From assembly GCA_029204225.1 (NCBI GenBank), contig CM055100.1, positions 24,933,106 to 24,997,105 on the forward strand: a stretch of DNA of 64,000 nt. Direction: 5' to 3'. Made by a program: the position numbers and the translations under genes. This DNA is from Diphasiastrum complanatum (taxonomy: Eukaryota > Streptophyta > Lycopodiopsida > Lycopodiales > Lycopodiaceae). The notes below the pieces were generated by a model that was given only the letters and a program-made list of their open reading frames with translations, did not search any database and was not told the origin of the DNA. Below, piece by piece: positions 12,001-23,514 of the stretch (the stretch's first letter is position 1; the number at the start of each line of letters is the position of its first letter).

Positions 12001-12718
12001 AATTTTTTTATGCTCTTCAAAGAGACGAAGAGTCATATTTCTGAAAGCTACGAAATCAGAGATCTTGGAGAAGCAACAAAATGCCTAGGGTTGGAGATCA
12101 GAAGAGATCAAACAAATGGCAAAATACACTTGAGTCAGTCAGAATACGCCAGAAAAGTGCTGAAGCAGTACCACATGATGGACTGCAAAGAGAAAGCCAC
12201 ACCAATGATAGTTGGAGCCAAGCTCACGAAACAGGATTGTCCAAAAACAGAAGAGGAAGAACAGAAGATGGCAGGTACACCCTACCAGAACTTAATTCGG
12301 AGTCTAATGTACTTGACAATTTGTATCAGATCGGATCTGGCCTTCTCTGTTTATGCATTGAGCCAATTCTGTTCCAATCCAAGCACATTGGCAAATGGCC
12401 AAACAAATCCTACAATATCTAAAGGGTACCCAGAATATGGGATTAACTACAGAGCCAGAAACGAAGAGAAAGGATTCGAGTTGCATCACTATAGTGATGT
12501 GAACTGGGCGAGCTGCAAAGATGACAGCAAATCCATTATTGGAGGATGTACAATAGCGTGCAAAGCTGCAATCAGCTGGATATGCAAAAAGCAAACCTCG
12601 GTAGCTCAATCCTCTTGCGAAGCTGAGTATGTCGCAGTCTCGAAAGTGGCGAATGAGGTAGTGTGGCTACAAATGATATTGGAGGCAATCGGGATACCAC
12701 GAAACTCAATATGCACTT
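9020..12718 (+). pseudogene. Ty1/Copia family B gag-pol, nearly full length, dead
   Basis: The domain order is that of a plant Copia polyprotein. A UBN2-type gag lies at 9020-9660. Two zinc knuckles follow, CDHCHKPGHTANKC (about 9653) and CMHCKKKGHSAYNC (about 9719). The protease is DSGATSHIT (about 9904). A GAG_pre-integrase segment is at 10260-10400, and integrase runs from about 10430 (DVCGPM, FIDDYS, DNGGEY, NGAAERKNR). Reverse transcriptase is at about 11500-12010 (KWVYKKK, ARLVAKSY, QIDVKTAFLYGDL, then FVDDS at about 11976). RNase H runs to the end (DVNWASCKDD, SSCEAEYVA). Eight in-frame premature stops are all TAG, and indels lie near 10265, 10325 and 11880. The sequence breaks off inside RNase H at about 12718, so no 3' LTR follows. 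Confidence 0.93.
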
Positions 12719-12741
12719 GTAAAAGGGACCACCCCGTTTAA

Positions 12742-15085
12742 AGGTGAGAATCCCATTTTTGTAATTAAGGTAGCAAGTTTTCATGAGGTGGCAAGTTGGA
12801 TTCCAGTTTTTGGCCAGCTCAACCAACCTCTCTCTTTTGTTTTCTAGATATAGTTAGTCGCATAATCTTTGTAAATTTGTTTGAGTTATAGTCAATAAAA
12901 GAAAACCAAGATTCATTCATTAGGTTCTTGGTAGATATTTAATGCTTGAAATATGGTGAATGAATATGAGTAAACTTTTAGTGATGATGAACCTAGATGT
13001 CATCGCAAATCTAAAAATGGCTGTACTTTGTGAAAGAAACAATGTGCCTTTATATAAGCTGTAGGATTTTCTGAAGATTGTTAGCATGGCATAGTCCAAT
13101 GCTTGGTTGAAAATCAGTGATGATTTGTGTAGACATCATAAGCAAGAGCTACGTAAATGTGAGATGCAAATCTATTTTTGAGCCAAAGGCCAAGCAAACA
13201 GATTTTAGCAATGGATCTGCACATGGCAAAGTCATATGGTACATAAGAACATCTTCTTGAGCAAGCTTTGATCATCATGTGATGTTTTACTGTTCATATT
13301 GGTTTGCATGAATATAGTTGCTTGCATGTGACTTTGTCATGAGAGTCTTTTGTGACTAGATGTAGATTAGTGATGGAGTTTGATTGGTTACGCATTTGCT
13401 ACACTAGCACAAAGTACTCATTTGATATGCTCATTGACTTGTTGTCATTGTCTACTAGATGATTTTTTGGTGAGGGTATTGTCTTATAGTGGTAGTAAAA
13501 TTTTCTCAATTGCTCATTGGTATCAACTTTATAATTTTTTCTTGTATATGTCTAATAGGGTGCCACCAGCTTAGTAAGATAGGAGGATAATAACATTGAT
13601 TTCTCCTTTACTATCCATCTTTAATATTGTAAGTTAGACTATATTTTATTTAGCTCGTGGTGCACACCTTTTGATGAATATGATTCAAGTCGTGTCTAAA
13701 ATAAGTGATACCATACAAGAAGAAACAATAATTGTAGAGATCTATACCTTTTAAAAATTGATTTCACAAATGTACTTTGTAAAAACAAGAAACTTTATTT
13801 AGTTCTATTCAATCATGTCAAGTGTTTCATATCAAAGTATCTTTTCAATCCATGCAACTAGAATCAAGTTAGAGCTACAAAGTGTCTTTGTAAATTTGAA
13901 TACATGTAACCCAAACCACACAAAAATTTGCGTAGATAATACTCAAACTTACGAACCTTTCTCAAAGTGTACATTTTTGAAATTTGGTATGAGTTGATCC
14001 ACATTTAAGTTATATATATGTGATGGCTTCCTTGGACACCAGATAGTAGAATCACATCCAATAAATGGCTTCCTTGGGCACTACATTACTTGAACCTAGT
14101 TGGCATTCTATAATATCCAAGAAATTTTCTTATAATGTCATTTCTTATCATAATGCATATCAAATCCACCCTTTGATATATCAAGTCAAGTGAAGTAATA
14201 TCTTAGACAATAAAAATCAATATTATTCTTCTATGCATTTTTAAAGATAAAATTTGAAACTCTACTACTACTTACGTACCAATCTACAAATATCATGTGA
14301 ATTTGATTTTCTTCCTATTTGAATCAAAGCATTCCTAATGTGAAGTAGGTTTAAGTTTATAATTTTCCAAAAATGTTTTTTATATGTATCTTGAACGTGG
14401 TTTACATCATGCCAAAAACTCCTTGTAAATATCATAGTTGGATTAAATTACAAAATTTACTTTGAGACATTCTAGAACTATCATCTATATTCATATTTTT
14501 TTTTATCAAATTCTCTTTCAACTCAAATGAGGTTCAACTTCCAATAAATGCTAGGAAGTTTGAGAAGTGTAACTTGTGCTATCTTGGAAATGTATACTTC
14601 AGATGAATCATAAATTGAATCTAACTTAGGATTGTTTTGAGGTTAGTGTCCAAATTAAGTAGATATAACATAGTCTAGATTTGAGTTACAAGTACTACAT
14701 GAGCTCATTAGAAACTACATAATGGAGTGAAATCCTCCAAGGAACATTCTTAATGTGTCAATTTCAATATGAATTGTGCCAACCTCCACCCTTTTGTACC
14801 ATTTCTTAAAACAAATCTTTAGATCTATTTTGCAACAATCTACACCTAGCATGTTTATTCAATTCAATTTGTCTTTCTATCTAGTTATGCCTCTCAAAAG
14901 ATGTAACTTGAACTAGCATCATTGTGTCCAAGTAAGATGTGGAGTAGACATAATTTTATCTCCCGTCATAGATTCCTAGCATATCATTTTACATTCTTGT
15001 AAGCCTAATAAAGGATAAAATTTTTTGTAATTGCTTTTACTTGAAAACTTTGTAAAAATAGTAACCACTTGATCTTCTTATCTAC
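12742..15085. other. AT-rich DNA, nothing recognised
   Basis: No domain, RNA gene or LTR terminus was seen on either strand. Open frames are short and scattered. The left edge is the abrupt truncation of the Copia element. Confidence 0.5.
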
Positions 15086-15109
15086 AAGAAATTAGCTCAA
15101 TGACCACAT

Positions 15110-18100
15110 TTAGGTAACTCCGGTATGAATTTTCCTTAAGGCTTGCACCCTCCATGAGGCCTGCACCCTCCATGAGGCGCAGAGACAGAATACCAAGAGC
15201 TCCAAAAAGAAATGTGGCCACCTTTGAAAAGTAACAGTCATGTGCGTTAGTAATCCATCTGAAAGCCTTTTTACGTGCTTTAAAGGTACATAGTAGAAAA
15301 GGCAGTTCCTCTTTCCTTATTAGGTAATCTGGTATCCTACTACCAAAGGTATGTTTTATAATAGTCATAGCCTTATCAATGGTATTACAACCTTCTTCTG
15401 GAAAAGGGGCAAAGTCCGGACTAGATAATTTTTGCAAAGCCAAGTTCCTAACAAAGTAGATCAGAAACTGATTTCCAAAGTGGAGCATAGAAATGGAAGG
15501 ATAGGTGTGGCATATCCTCATCTGATGTTTTGCACTTAGAGCAGACATGCAACACGTTACCCCTATAGTTAGCATGAACTGGAAGAGCAAGCTGAAGAAT
15601 CGTAAGAGAGAAAAATCTATATTTACCAGTACGGATTTTGTGGGTATGATGGAATCTAGCCTTCCATAAATGGGGGGGATCAGCAAGGTTCTTAGCGTTG
15701 AACTTAGAGAAAGTGGAAATGGGCTCTTTAGTGGAGGAGTAGACAGAGGCATAAGATATTTTTCCAGAGCTTTGAAGAGCCCTTTATTGCAATAGTCAAA
15801 GATAGTAGAGGTGGAAAGAGGGCCAAGATCACCATGGGAGAAGGAGAGAAATCAACTTATTCATGGGAGGAGAGGCCAAGATCCGATCTGATTTCGGAAT
15901 GGCTGAGAGAGTAGATTTAATCCATAATGTGATTCCAGGTAATAAAATATTTTTGAGTGAGATTGAGACAAAGTCTTTTTTCAATCAAGGCTAGGGGATT
16001 GAAATAAACAGTAATGACTTTGGAAAACCATAGAGACTCAAGGGGGAAAATGGAATAACCCAGTAAGTAAGCACGAGCGCAAGGAAAGGAGGACTCGAAA
16101 ATAAGACTTGAATAATGGAGGGAGGGAAGTGGAAGATATGAAAGAGGAATGAGTGAACTCAAGAAAGTAGGACGAGGGAGTGGAACTTGTAAAAGAAGGA
16201 AGGGAAGGGAAGATAGTAGTCATCATTAGGGACCAGGGTTGAGGAAGAGTAAAATTGTGTGAATGCATTTGTAAAGGAGGGATAGATAGGTGGTAAAGAG
16301 GTAGAGGAGGCCTAGACCACCCAATTTGATAGGGGTCGTACAAATATTCCAATTCAGCAGACTGGGGCCATTGTTCCAAAGGAATTTTCTGAAGATCGTA
16401 GCAATAGAGAGAGAATAGGAGGGAGGGAGGAACCAAATGAAAAGGAAGTGTGTAAAATAGGAAGAGATGATATGCTTGAGGACGATAAGTCTAGCAGTAA
16501 AGGAGAGATCGGAGGTAATCCAACGAATGATCTTGGAGCAAATCCTCTCAAAAATCCAATTGAAATGATCTCTATCAGAAAGGGAAGCCCCAAGAGAAAA
16601 GCCAAGGTATCTAAGTATGGTACCATGCGAAAGGAAATTAAGTCCAAGATCTTGGCACCAAGAAGGAGTGGCATCATGGGAGAGGATAATAAGATCAGAT
16701 TTCTTAAGGTTAGACAAAGAAGCTAAAACTTGCAGAATCGATGAATCTCGTGGAGGATAAGTGAGACAGAAGGACGGTGTAGCTCAATGATACATGCAAG
16801 ATCAGCGAAAAGTTGAGGGCCAAGGGGGACATCACGGAAGATGAACGGGTGGAAGAGCGGAGAAGAGTTAAGTCTATTAATATGGTGGATAAGCGCCTCC
16901 GTAGCGATTACAAAAAGGAAGGGGGAGAGGAGACAATCTTGTCTGATTTCACAAGAAATGGAGGAGAGGGACAAGACACCCTGGAAGAGGATAGAGGAAT
17001 TGGCTGAAGAAAAGAGAGCCCAGATGAGTTTGAGAATGTACAAAATGGAGCTCCTCAAGGGAAAGAAGAGAAGAAAGAGAGGAGGTGTCATCAGGGGATA
17101 GAGCAAAAGGGAAAGAACAATAGCTAGGGATATCCAAAATGGGAGGTATAGAGGAAGCATCCAGATTAAAGAGGAGAGAAGTGTTTGTATGATGCTGAGA
17201 TTTGAGTTTCCTGAAAAAGAAGGCAGAAGGTAAGGCTGTTTCTCTAAGCCAATTGAGGTGAGTTCTCTTGCGAAGGATACTAGCTTTGGAATGGTCGAGA
17301 ATTTTAAGATGGTTGGTTATATCTAAGAATTCACCGACACGAAGGGAGGGGCCCGCAGAGGATGCTTTGTCAAAATTAATAGAAGAGAGGGAATGTCTAA
17401 GAGAAGATTTGAGATGGGTGGATGAAGAAGAGATAAGTTTCCCCTGTTGTCCTGACAAAGGAACGAGAGCAATCGAGGATGTCTCCCAAATTGGAGAGGG
17501 AGGAGATTCTAATAGCGATAGAATGACGGAAAGAGACTTGTTCCAAATCAGTGAGTTGTTCATGATGTAAATTGAATGACGCTTAGAAGGAGTAGGGGGA
17601 AAGAGCTTAAAGATGGCGTAGAACTGGGAAGGGGAAAGAGAGAACAGAACTGCAAGAAATGTGGCTGGCCCAATTTCCTTTGTTGGAAAGATAGAAACGA
17701 TCCAATCTGGCAGAGGTAAAAAAGGGGGGGAAGCGGCCATTGTTCCAGGTGTGAAGACGGGGAGAGTTGCAAAGGTCTAGTGCATCAACATAGTTGAAAC
17801 TGTCTGCCATAAAATCCCAAGCTAGTCTTTCGACAAAGGAAATACGGTTAGGGCCATCAGCAGGAAGGAGGTACATGTTGAAATCTCTCGACAATATCGA
17901 AGGGAGTTGGAAGGGGTGATAGAATTTTACAGGTCAACACGGGCTTGGGGAAAATTGGGAGCGTAAATGTTGAAAACGTTGAAAGAGAACCCACACTTGG
18001 AAATGGTACAAAGATTCGCACAACCTCCGATGATAGAAGAGTGGGAAGCAGGTTTCCAATCTCTAGAGATAAGGATAAGAAAACCACCCGGAGTGTCATT

Positions 18101-18330
18101 CGCGGGAGTACAAGAGTAATTAAAGTTTCGGGCAAAAGACTTGATAAGCACGTGCAAGAGGCTTAGTTTCTTGTAAACAAATCACAAGGTTAGAATGGCG
18201 AAGAGAAGAGATATAATGCAGGAGAAGAGAATGACGGATAGGAGAGTTAAGACCTCTAACATTCCTGGTAATAACGTTCATGAAAAAACAATAAGAGCAA
18301 AGAAGAAGAGAGTGAGGCATGTGTGCTAAG
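15110..18330 (-). pseudogene. L1-type LINE ORF2 remnant (APE endonuclease, RT, zf-RVT)
   Basis: On the minus strand the apurinic-like endonuclease begins near 18270 (NVRGLNSPIRHSLL; CLQETK about 18190) and continues through RDFNMYLLPADGPN near 17890 and ARLDRFYLSNKGNW near 17700. The linker runs to about 17330. The reverse transcriptase core that should carry the first catalytic block is missing. RT resumes at RQDCLLSPFLFVIATEAL (about 16930), with a degraded FADL in place of FADD near 16800. The thumb (RYLGFSLGASLSDRDHFN; IKLGGLGLL) follows at 16620-16300, and the zinc-binding zf-RVT region with a Cys-X2-Cys is near 15530. Multiple frames are needed, so it is inactive. Confidence 0.85.
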
Positions 18331-18369
18331 AATGCAAAACAGCAGAAAAAGACAATATGTAACAAGGTT

Positions 18370-20010
18370 CCAAGGTTGCGCCCACAAATGTCAATTCAGC
18401 ACAAGGGTCTTAGCTTTAGCACGTGCCAATGCCTTAAGAGAGCTGTGAGTAACCACTTTGTTGATATGGTTTTGCCCTATTTCAGAAGGAGGGCTCCAAA
18501 AAGGTGGAGAAGGAAAAAGAGAGGCCAAAAACTAGCTCTCGTAAGAAAGCTTGTCGAAATGCGTTGAATTGTCTCTGCTCCTCATCGTTTTACTGTCTCC
18601 AAAATGGTAGGATCTGCATTTGTAAGGTTCCAAATCTGCAGAAGTGCCATTTGTTGATAAGAGTATATCCTTAAAAGTCATGTTCTTAGAATCCGGTCTC
18701 TTTATCGTATTGGAGATCACAAGGTTGTCTCGACTTTTAAGATTGCTGCTTGGTGTTAAGCTGAGTTTGGAAATCCATCTTGGTTAGACATCGAATGAGG
18801 TTCTATTGCATTCAAAGTTCTCTTCAGAAGGTTCCTCTTTTAGTCTGTTTAGGAAGTGAAGGTGTAATGCAAGGAGCTCGCTATCCATTTGTCACTGATT
18901 ATATTACCATTTCGCGTAGTCTGTTCTGCATGTGACTGTCCCAACTTGAGAGAATGTGGAATGTTCAGTTACAGACTGCAGTGAAGTATCTCTGTCCAAA
19001 TTTAACGCACCTATTTCTGAGACAACAAATTCAGAGTGTAGAAGAGTTGTATGCTCTGTTGAATTTTGAAGTGGGAGTTTAGAGGGAATCATTTGCTCCT
19101 TGTAACATGAGGAATAGTCATGTTTAAAAGAAAGGTCTGTGTCAAAATGGCTACAACGAGGCTTTCAATAGCCACAGGATTGCGAGTGAAAATATGGTCC
19201 TGACTGCAGTTTGAATCCTGCCCTCTATCTAACGTGAACCTTATAATTTTTTATCGTTTTCAACAATGTCTTCTGGCTATTTCAGATATGTGATATCAGT
19301 ATTGTGGAGAGCCATAGATGCTGAATCTGAGATAATTTTTTGACCATCTGGAGGAACAACAATTTTTAGATTTGGGCAATTAAAATCTGCTCTTGTAGAA
19401 AAGAGGGGTGTCGCAGTCATTTGAATGAGGCATATATGCTTCTATCGTTGAATCTGGATCAAAATTCTGCTCTACAAAGGGCTCACAGTTGAAAGTAGTT
19501 TTAATAGCTTCAGCTGTCTTGTCCATTTCAGTTGGAAGAAAGGAGAAATTTGTCTCGAGAAACTCCGAAAGGAGCCCCTGGTCATTGTTTTGCTGGATTT
19601 CTTGGGAGAGAGACTCTTTTAGACTTGAATCTGCTGGAATATCAGACGTTACAAAAGGAGCCAAAACTTGAACCTCAGTCGCATTGGTACAATTAGAATC
19701 CGTTTCCAAGTCAGAAGACTCCACAACCACTGTCAAAGGAGGGGGGGGGGGGGGATTGGCTGCAGCTAGAGTTATCTTTCTTCACTTTGCATGTCGTAGA
19801 ATTTAGGTTAGAACGCAAATCAGAATTCGACGAAGAATAGAGACTGTAACATTTAAGCTGCAACAAGGAGGGGCTGTCCAATTCGGAGGAGAGAGAATAA
19901 GTCGTGCACAACTTTTTGCTAGGGTCATCACGAAGGCAATGGCTAATAAAACCCCCATAATGGGAACTAGGAGGTGAACAATCATCATTGGAAGAGCTTT
20001 CCATCCAGCA
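18370..20010 (-). other. Possible LINE ORF1 / upstream debris
   Basis: Two minus-strand frames (19380-19736 and 19711-20004) encode Ser/Asp/Glu-rich sequence with no recognised domain. Position upstream of LINE ORF2 on the same strand makes an ORF1 (gag-like) origin possible, but no RNA-recognition motif or zinc knuckle is visible. A run of 14 G at 19741-19754 interrupts the join between the two frames. Function unknown. Confidence 0.3.
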
Positions 20011-20063
20011 GGTGCTTCCTGAACTGCCCAGAATAGGGAGACCGAAACCTAAGGGGGATTAAA

Positions 20064-20690
20064 TCAAAGCATTAGAAGAAGAGCGAGGAGATTTTTTCTT
20101 GTAGACAACCTGCTAGAAAGCAGGAGAGGGAGGGACACAAGAGGCATCCAAGTAAGAGCAAAGAGAAAGACTGAGACATGATTTGCAAAAAGGAGGGAGG
20201 GGATCAAAGAGAACCGGTTGCTCGTATAACCATCGCTATCAAAAATGTTAAGTAGGGAAGGAAAAATATCAGTTAACTTCCAAAGGATGCATGCATAAAT
20301 GTGAGGTGAAAAAAGAGACTCTAAATCGTTGGCAATATCAAGGACCTCTCCAAGACTAGAAAGCAGACTGAAGAGAAGACATCTAAGTCTAGCAAGGAAG
20401 GAGCAAAGCGTAATGCGAACTGGAAGGAAAATAGACTCAGCATTCCGAGGATTGAAACACTTGTTGAAATTGAAAACAGAGATAGAAAAGTTATTAAACT
20501 TGAAGGGGGAAGAGAGGAGAATATCCCGGACATTGGCAATAGAGAAAAATAAAGCATTTGTCACCCAACGAGCTGAAATTAAGGAAATGAGAAGAACGAG
20601 GGGACAAGAAAAGGTTAATAAACTCTTTGACGAGAGAGATGTTCGCTGCATTAGAAGAGTTTTGAGCTCCAAAAAGACCCTTTAAAAATT
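20064..20690 (-). pseudogene. Degenerate LINE-like coding remnant (second copy)
   Basis: A 202-codon minus-strand frame, rich in Leu, Ser and Phe, contains an ISARWVTNALFFSIANV stretch. It resembles, in order and composition, the tail following the zf-RVT region of the LINE to its left (KAFRWITNAHDCYFSKV at about 15260). It may be the 3' portion of another copy of the same LINE family. No catalytic motif is visible, so the call is tentative. Confidence 0.35.
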
Positions 20691-21032
20691 CGTGCAAGAT
20701 GTAGTTTATATTATTAAAATATTATAACACTAATACCTTTGACTTGCCATTAATTTTTAAATGTAGCTCAAAAGTATGTCATGTAACATATCATTGGAAA
20801 GCCCTTGTCGAGCGTTTTCCAATGCACCAAACTCCGCTAAATTTGGACTTACCACTAAAAAGTTATGCTATTTTTAGTGTGGAATCAAAATGTGGACTCA
20901 AAAAGTTACGTTACGTAGATTTCAAATTTGAGTGTTTTGATTGGTCCATGTGTATAAAAAATTGAGAAAAAATATAAAAAGAATCTTTACAAAGGGTCTT
21001 TTTTGGATTTAGAACTCCTCTAATGCAACTGA
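20643..21032. repeat. Imperfect inverted repeat (~40-bp arms) around 300 bp of AT-rich DNA
   Basis: The left arm at about 20643-20685 (gctgcattagaagagttttg...) reappears as reverse complement at about 20991-21032, with a few mismatches. The 300 bp between carries no gene. The arms belong to the LINE-like sequence on the left, suggesting insertion or inversion rather than a classic terminal inverted repeat. Confidence 0.55.
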
Positions 21033-21039
21033 TCCAAAA

Positions 21040-22050
21040 AAGAAAACCACCGAAGAGTCAAAAAGCGAGGACTGCAAAGTTGTGGGCTTCAAGATCTAGC
21101 AGGAAGGAGAGAGTGAGCTGTCCATTAAGTAACTTACGATCCTCAACAAAGGTACTAGAATCGCCTTCAGACTTGACCATTTATCCACAAGAGAGGGGGG
21201 AGAAGTAGAGTGAGACAGGTTGTTATTGAGAGCATCTACATAACTGACATGAGATTTAGCTATAGGAGGAAGAGGCAGAGCCCTCTGTGAATGAGTAGAA
21301 TATTGTTGGAGGCACTGATAAAAGCAAGAACTAGAGTGCTTCTACCTTGAACATGTTGGATTATTCTCCTACTAATCGACTAATCGACATTTTAATCTTC
21401 GACCAACTTTTATCCAGACCTGCAGTTTTCTTCGTGATTTTACACAGTCTGCATAACTACTCAGAAGCGGCTCATAGTGTTGACATTTTTGCCTTTCGGG
21501 ATTTTCTCTCACTTCGGCTTTTTCGCAAATTGTCATATGCCTCAAATGTTAAGAAAATGACTTTGGCGAAGACCTTCGCATTTTTCGCATGACAGTTTAC
21601 GTTCATTTCTGTAGAGTTACAGATTACATTTAAATCTGCAGACAGGCTGTTTACAACCAAAGCCACCATTTTGCATTAATTCATCAGCAAGTAATTTCTG
21701 AGAAGTCCTAGCTAAATGGATGCCAGCACATCACAACCAACTGGATGACGCATTTGATGATCTAATTGCTTAGTATTAATAGTTGTTCATATTCCTGCAT
21801 TAAAGCATTAGAATGAAGATCAATCATCAAGTATTGAATAGTTAGCGTTCTCTCTCTCAAGCCTGCGAGCTTGAACACTCTTGAGCATTCTAGCTCGGTT
21901 CTTTAGAGTTGATTAGAGATTGCTATTGCGCTTACTGCTTATCATTAGTTGCACATAATTCATACTTATATTTAGTCGCTCAGAGATAGTTTAGATTATG
22001 CACCTTCGATTTGCAACTTACTGTACTTGTTTACATCTGTTTCATTTTCA
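21040..22050. other. No recognisable gene
   Basis: Short frames only. No LTR terminus, tRNA or protein domain was recognised until the Gypsy LTR at 22054. Confidence 0.45.
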
Positions 22051-22053
22051 TAC

Positions 22054-22799
22054 TGTTGGAGGGTTTGCGGATCCCAAGGCAACCCTAACCCTAGTTAATA
22101 AGTGAGAGGGATTTGGCACCCTGCGTGTGTAAGTCCAACCCAATGATCACATAGTTATTTGATTAATTAGAAAGTCAATAAAAGGACTTTAGGCCTTTTT
22201 GCGGGACTTTTAATGTCGCAGGGCCTAAATGTCAAGTTCGTGAATAAAGTTGGGTTTCCCTCCAATTTGGATGGTTCTCACTCTTTTTAAAATTTGAATA
22301 ATTAGGGAGGCAGAAATGGACCAATAGGATTCAGAGGCCAGGGTCCTCCTCCCTACTATAAAAAGGGACCAACTTGAGTTCCTAAAACTGTTCATTTCTT
22401 CAATTCAATAAAGCAGATTGGTTCTATTGTGAAATGGATTGATGAATGTCCTTGCTCTCTATCACTTTTCCTCCATCTCTCATGCTTTATTTGGATTTTG
22501 CTAATTGTTGGATTTGATTGTTATTGGGATTGCATGTTATTATACTTTTTATGAGGGAGAAAGAGAGGGAGAGAAAGAATAAGCTATCTTGTTGTGGATC
22601 TAGTGTTAGTGAATGTAGTGTTAATGCTTAGAGTTAATGGATGTTAGAGTTAGATGTGAATCTTCCATTCATGCTAAAATCTGAACTATACTATCACTCT
22701 CATGGGAATGAATCTACGTGTGACAACTAACTTCATCTCCTTGATGCTAGATTGATTAGATCTTGGGTTGAGGATAGGCAAGGAAAGAAACCCACTACA
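22054..22799 (+). mobile_element. Ty3/Gypsy 5' LTR
   Basis: Starts TGTTGGAGGG and ends ...cccactaca, followed five bases later by a Gypsy-type primer-binding site. A TATA-like ctataaaaaggg lies at about 22355. The element's coding region is absent because a minus-strand Copia LTR begins about 60 bp downstream. No second copy of this LTR was seen in the window. Confidence 0.75.
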
Positions 22800-22803
22800 A
22801 TTT

Positions 22804-22821
22804 AGGCGCCGTTGTCGGGGA
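22804..22821 (+). other. Gypsy primer-binding site (GGCGCCGTTGTCGGGGA)
   Basis: The sequence aggcgccgttgtcgggga matches the primer-binding site common in plant Gypsy elements (TGGCGCCGTTGCCGGGG class, usually assigned to tRNA-Asp). It sits directly after the LTR end. Confidence 0.85.
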
Positions 22822-22867
22822 GCTATGCCAATTTTTCAGTTTGCAGCATCTGATGAGAATCATGAGA

Positions 22868-23510
22868 TGCTCTGATACGACTCATGATAATCGTGAGGAG
22901 AAAAAAATTCACGAAACAGTCGCGACTCTCTTTCAAAATTCGGATGGAGTTCAGATGCATTCGCTGGACACTGCCAACTGAAACACTCCTACAATCCTCT
23001 AAAGAGTAGTCTATTACTACTGATCTACGTTCATAAAATTAATACATCATTCAACTTCATTTCAACCAAGGTGCGGAATTCAAAGGGAACACTCAGACAT
23101 ATGAAAGATAAACAGCATAAGCATTCAACATCCAAGATCAGACACTACCAGAAAAATAATCTATATCGATTTTCTCTGATTTCTTCAGGGCACTGCATGC
23201 GAATCCATGTAGTGCGTTGGTGTGAGAGAAGTACGGTTCTCTCACGAGTAGTAGTCTCGCTTCACTAGTGGACAATTGGATCCTTTGATCCTAGACAGAA
23301 TTACCTTCTCGCACGCAGATGGAGCTTCTGTCTGTGTTTGTCTTGATTGCTTACTAGCATCAGACTTCTTCAGTGTCTATTCTCTTAGTTAACTCTATGT
23401 ATCCTATTCTGATATATGTCAAGTGTTATCCAATAAGTACGATCTCTCTATGTAAACCTAAGATTAGAGTGATTATACATCTACAACTAATCAAGGAATT
23501 ACAAGAGTGG
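22868..23510 (-). mobile_element. Copia family C LTR (minus strand) followed by a primer-binding-site remnant
   Basis: Read on the minus strand, this segment starts just after the end of the Copia polyprotein at about 23515, so it is that element's 3' LTR. It ends near 22878 in a GTATCAGAGC primer-binding-site motif (gctctgatac on the plus strand, 22868-22877). A primer-binding site normally follows a 5' LTR, so this LTR seems to have had internal sequence on both sides. It is related to the opposite-orientation LTR at 62890-63285 (shared ggatggagttc... segment). Confidence 0.65.
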
Positions 23511-23514
23511 CAGA

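Noticed and set aside
16448-17101. Lys/Glu/Arg-rich plus-strand frames
   Set aside because: Antisense of the LINE reverse transcriptase; no domain of their own.
22080-22098. Telomeric repeat (ccctaaccctag)
   Set aside because: Only two partial units inside a Gypsy LTR, too short to be meaningful.
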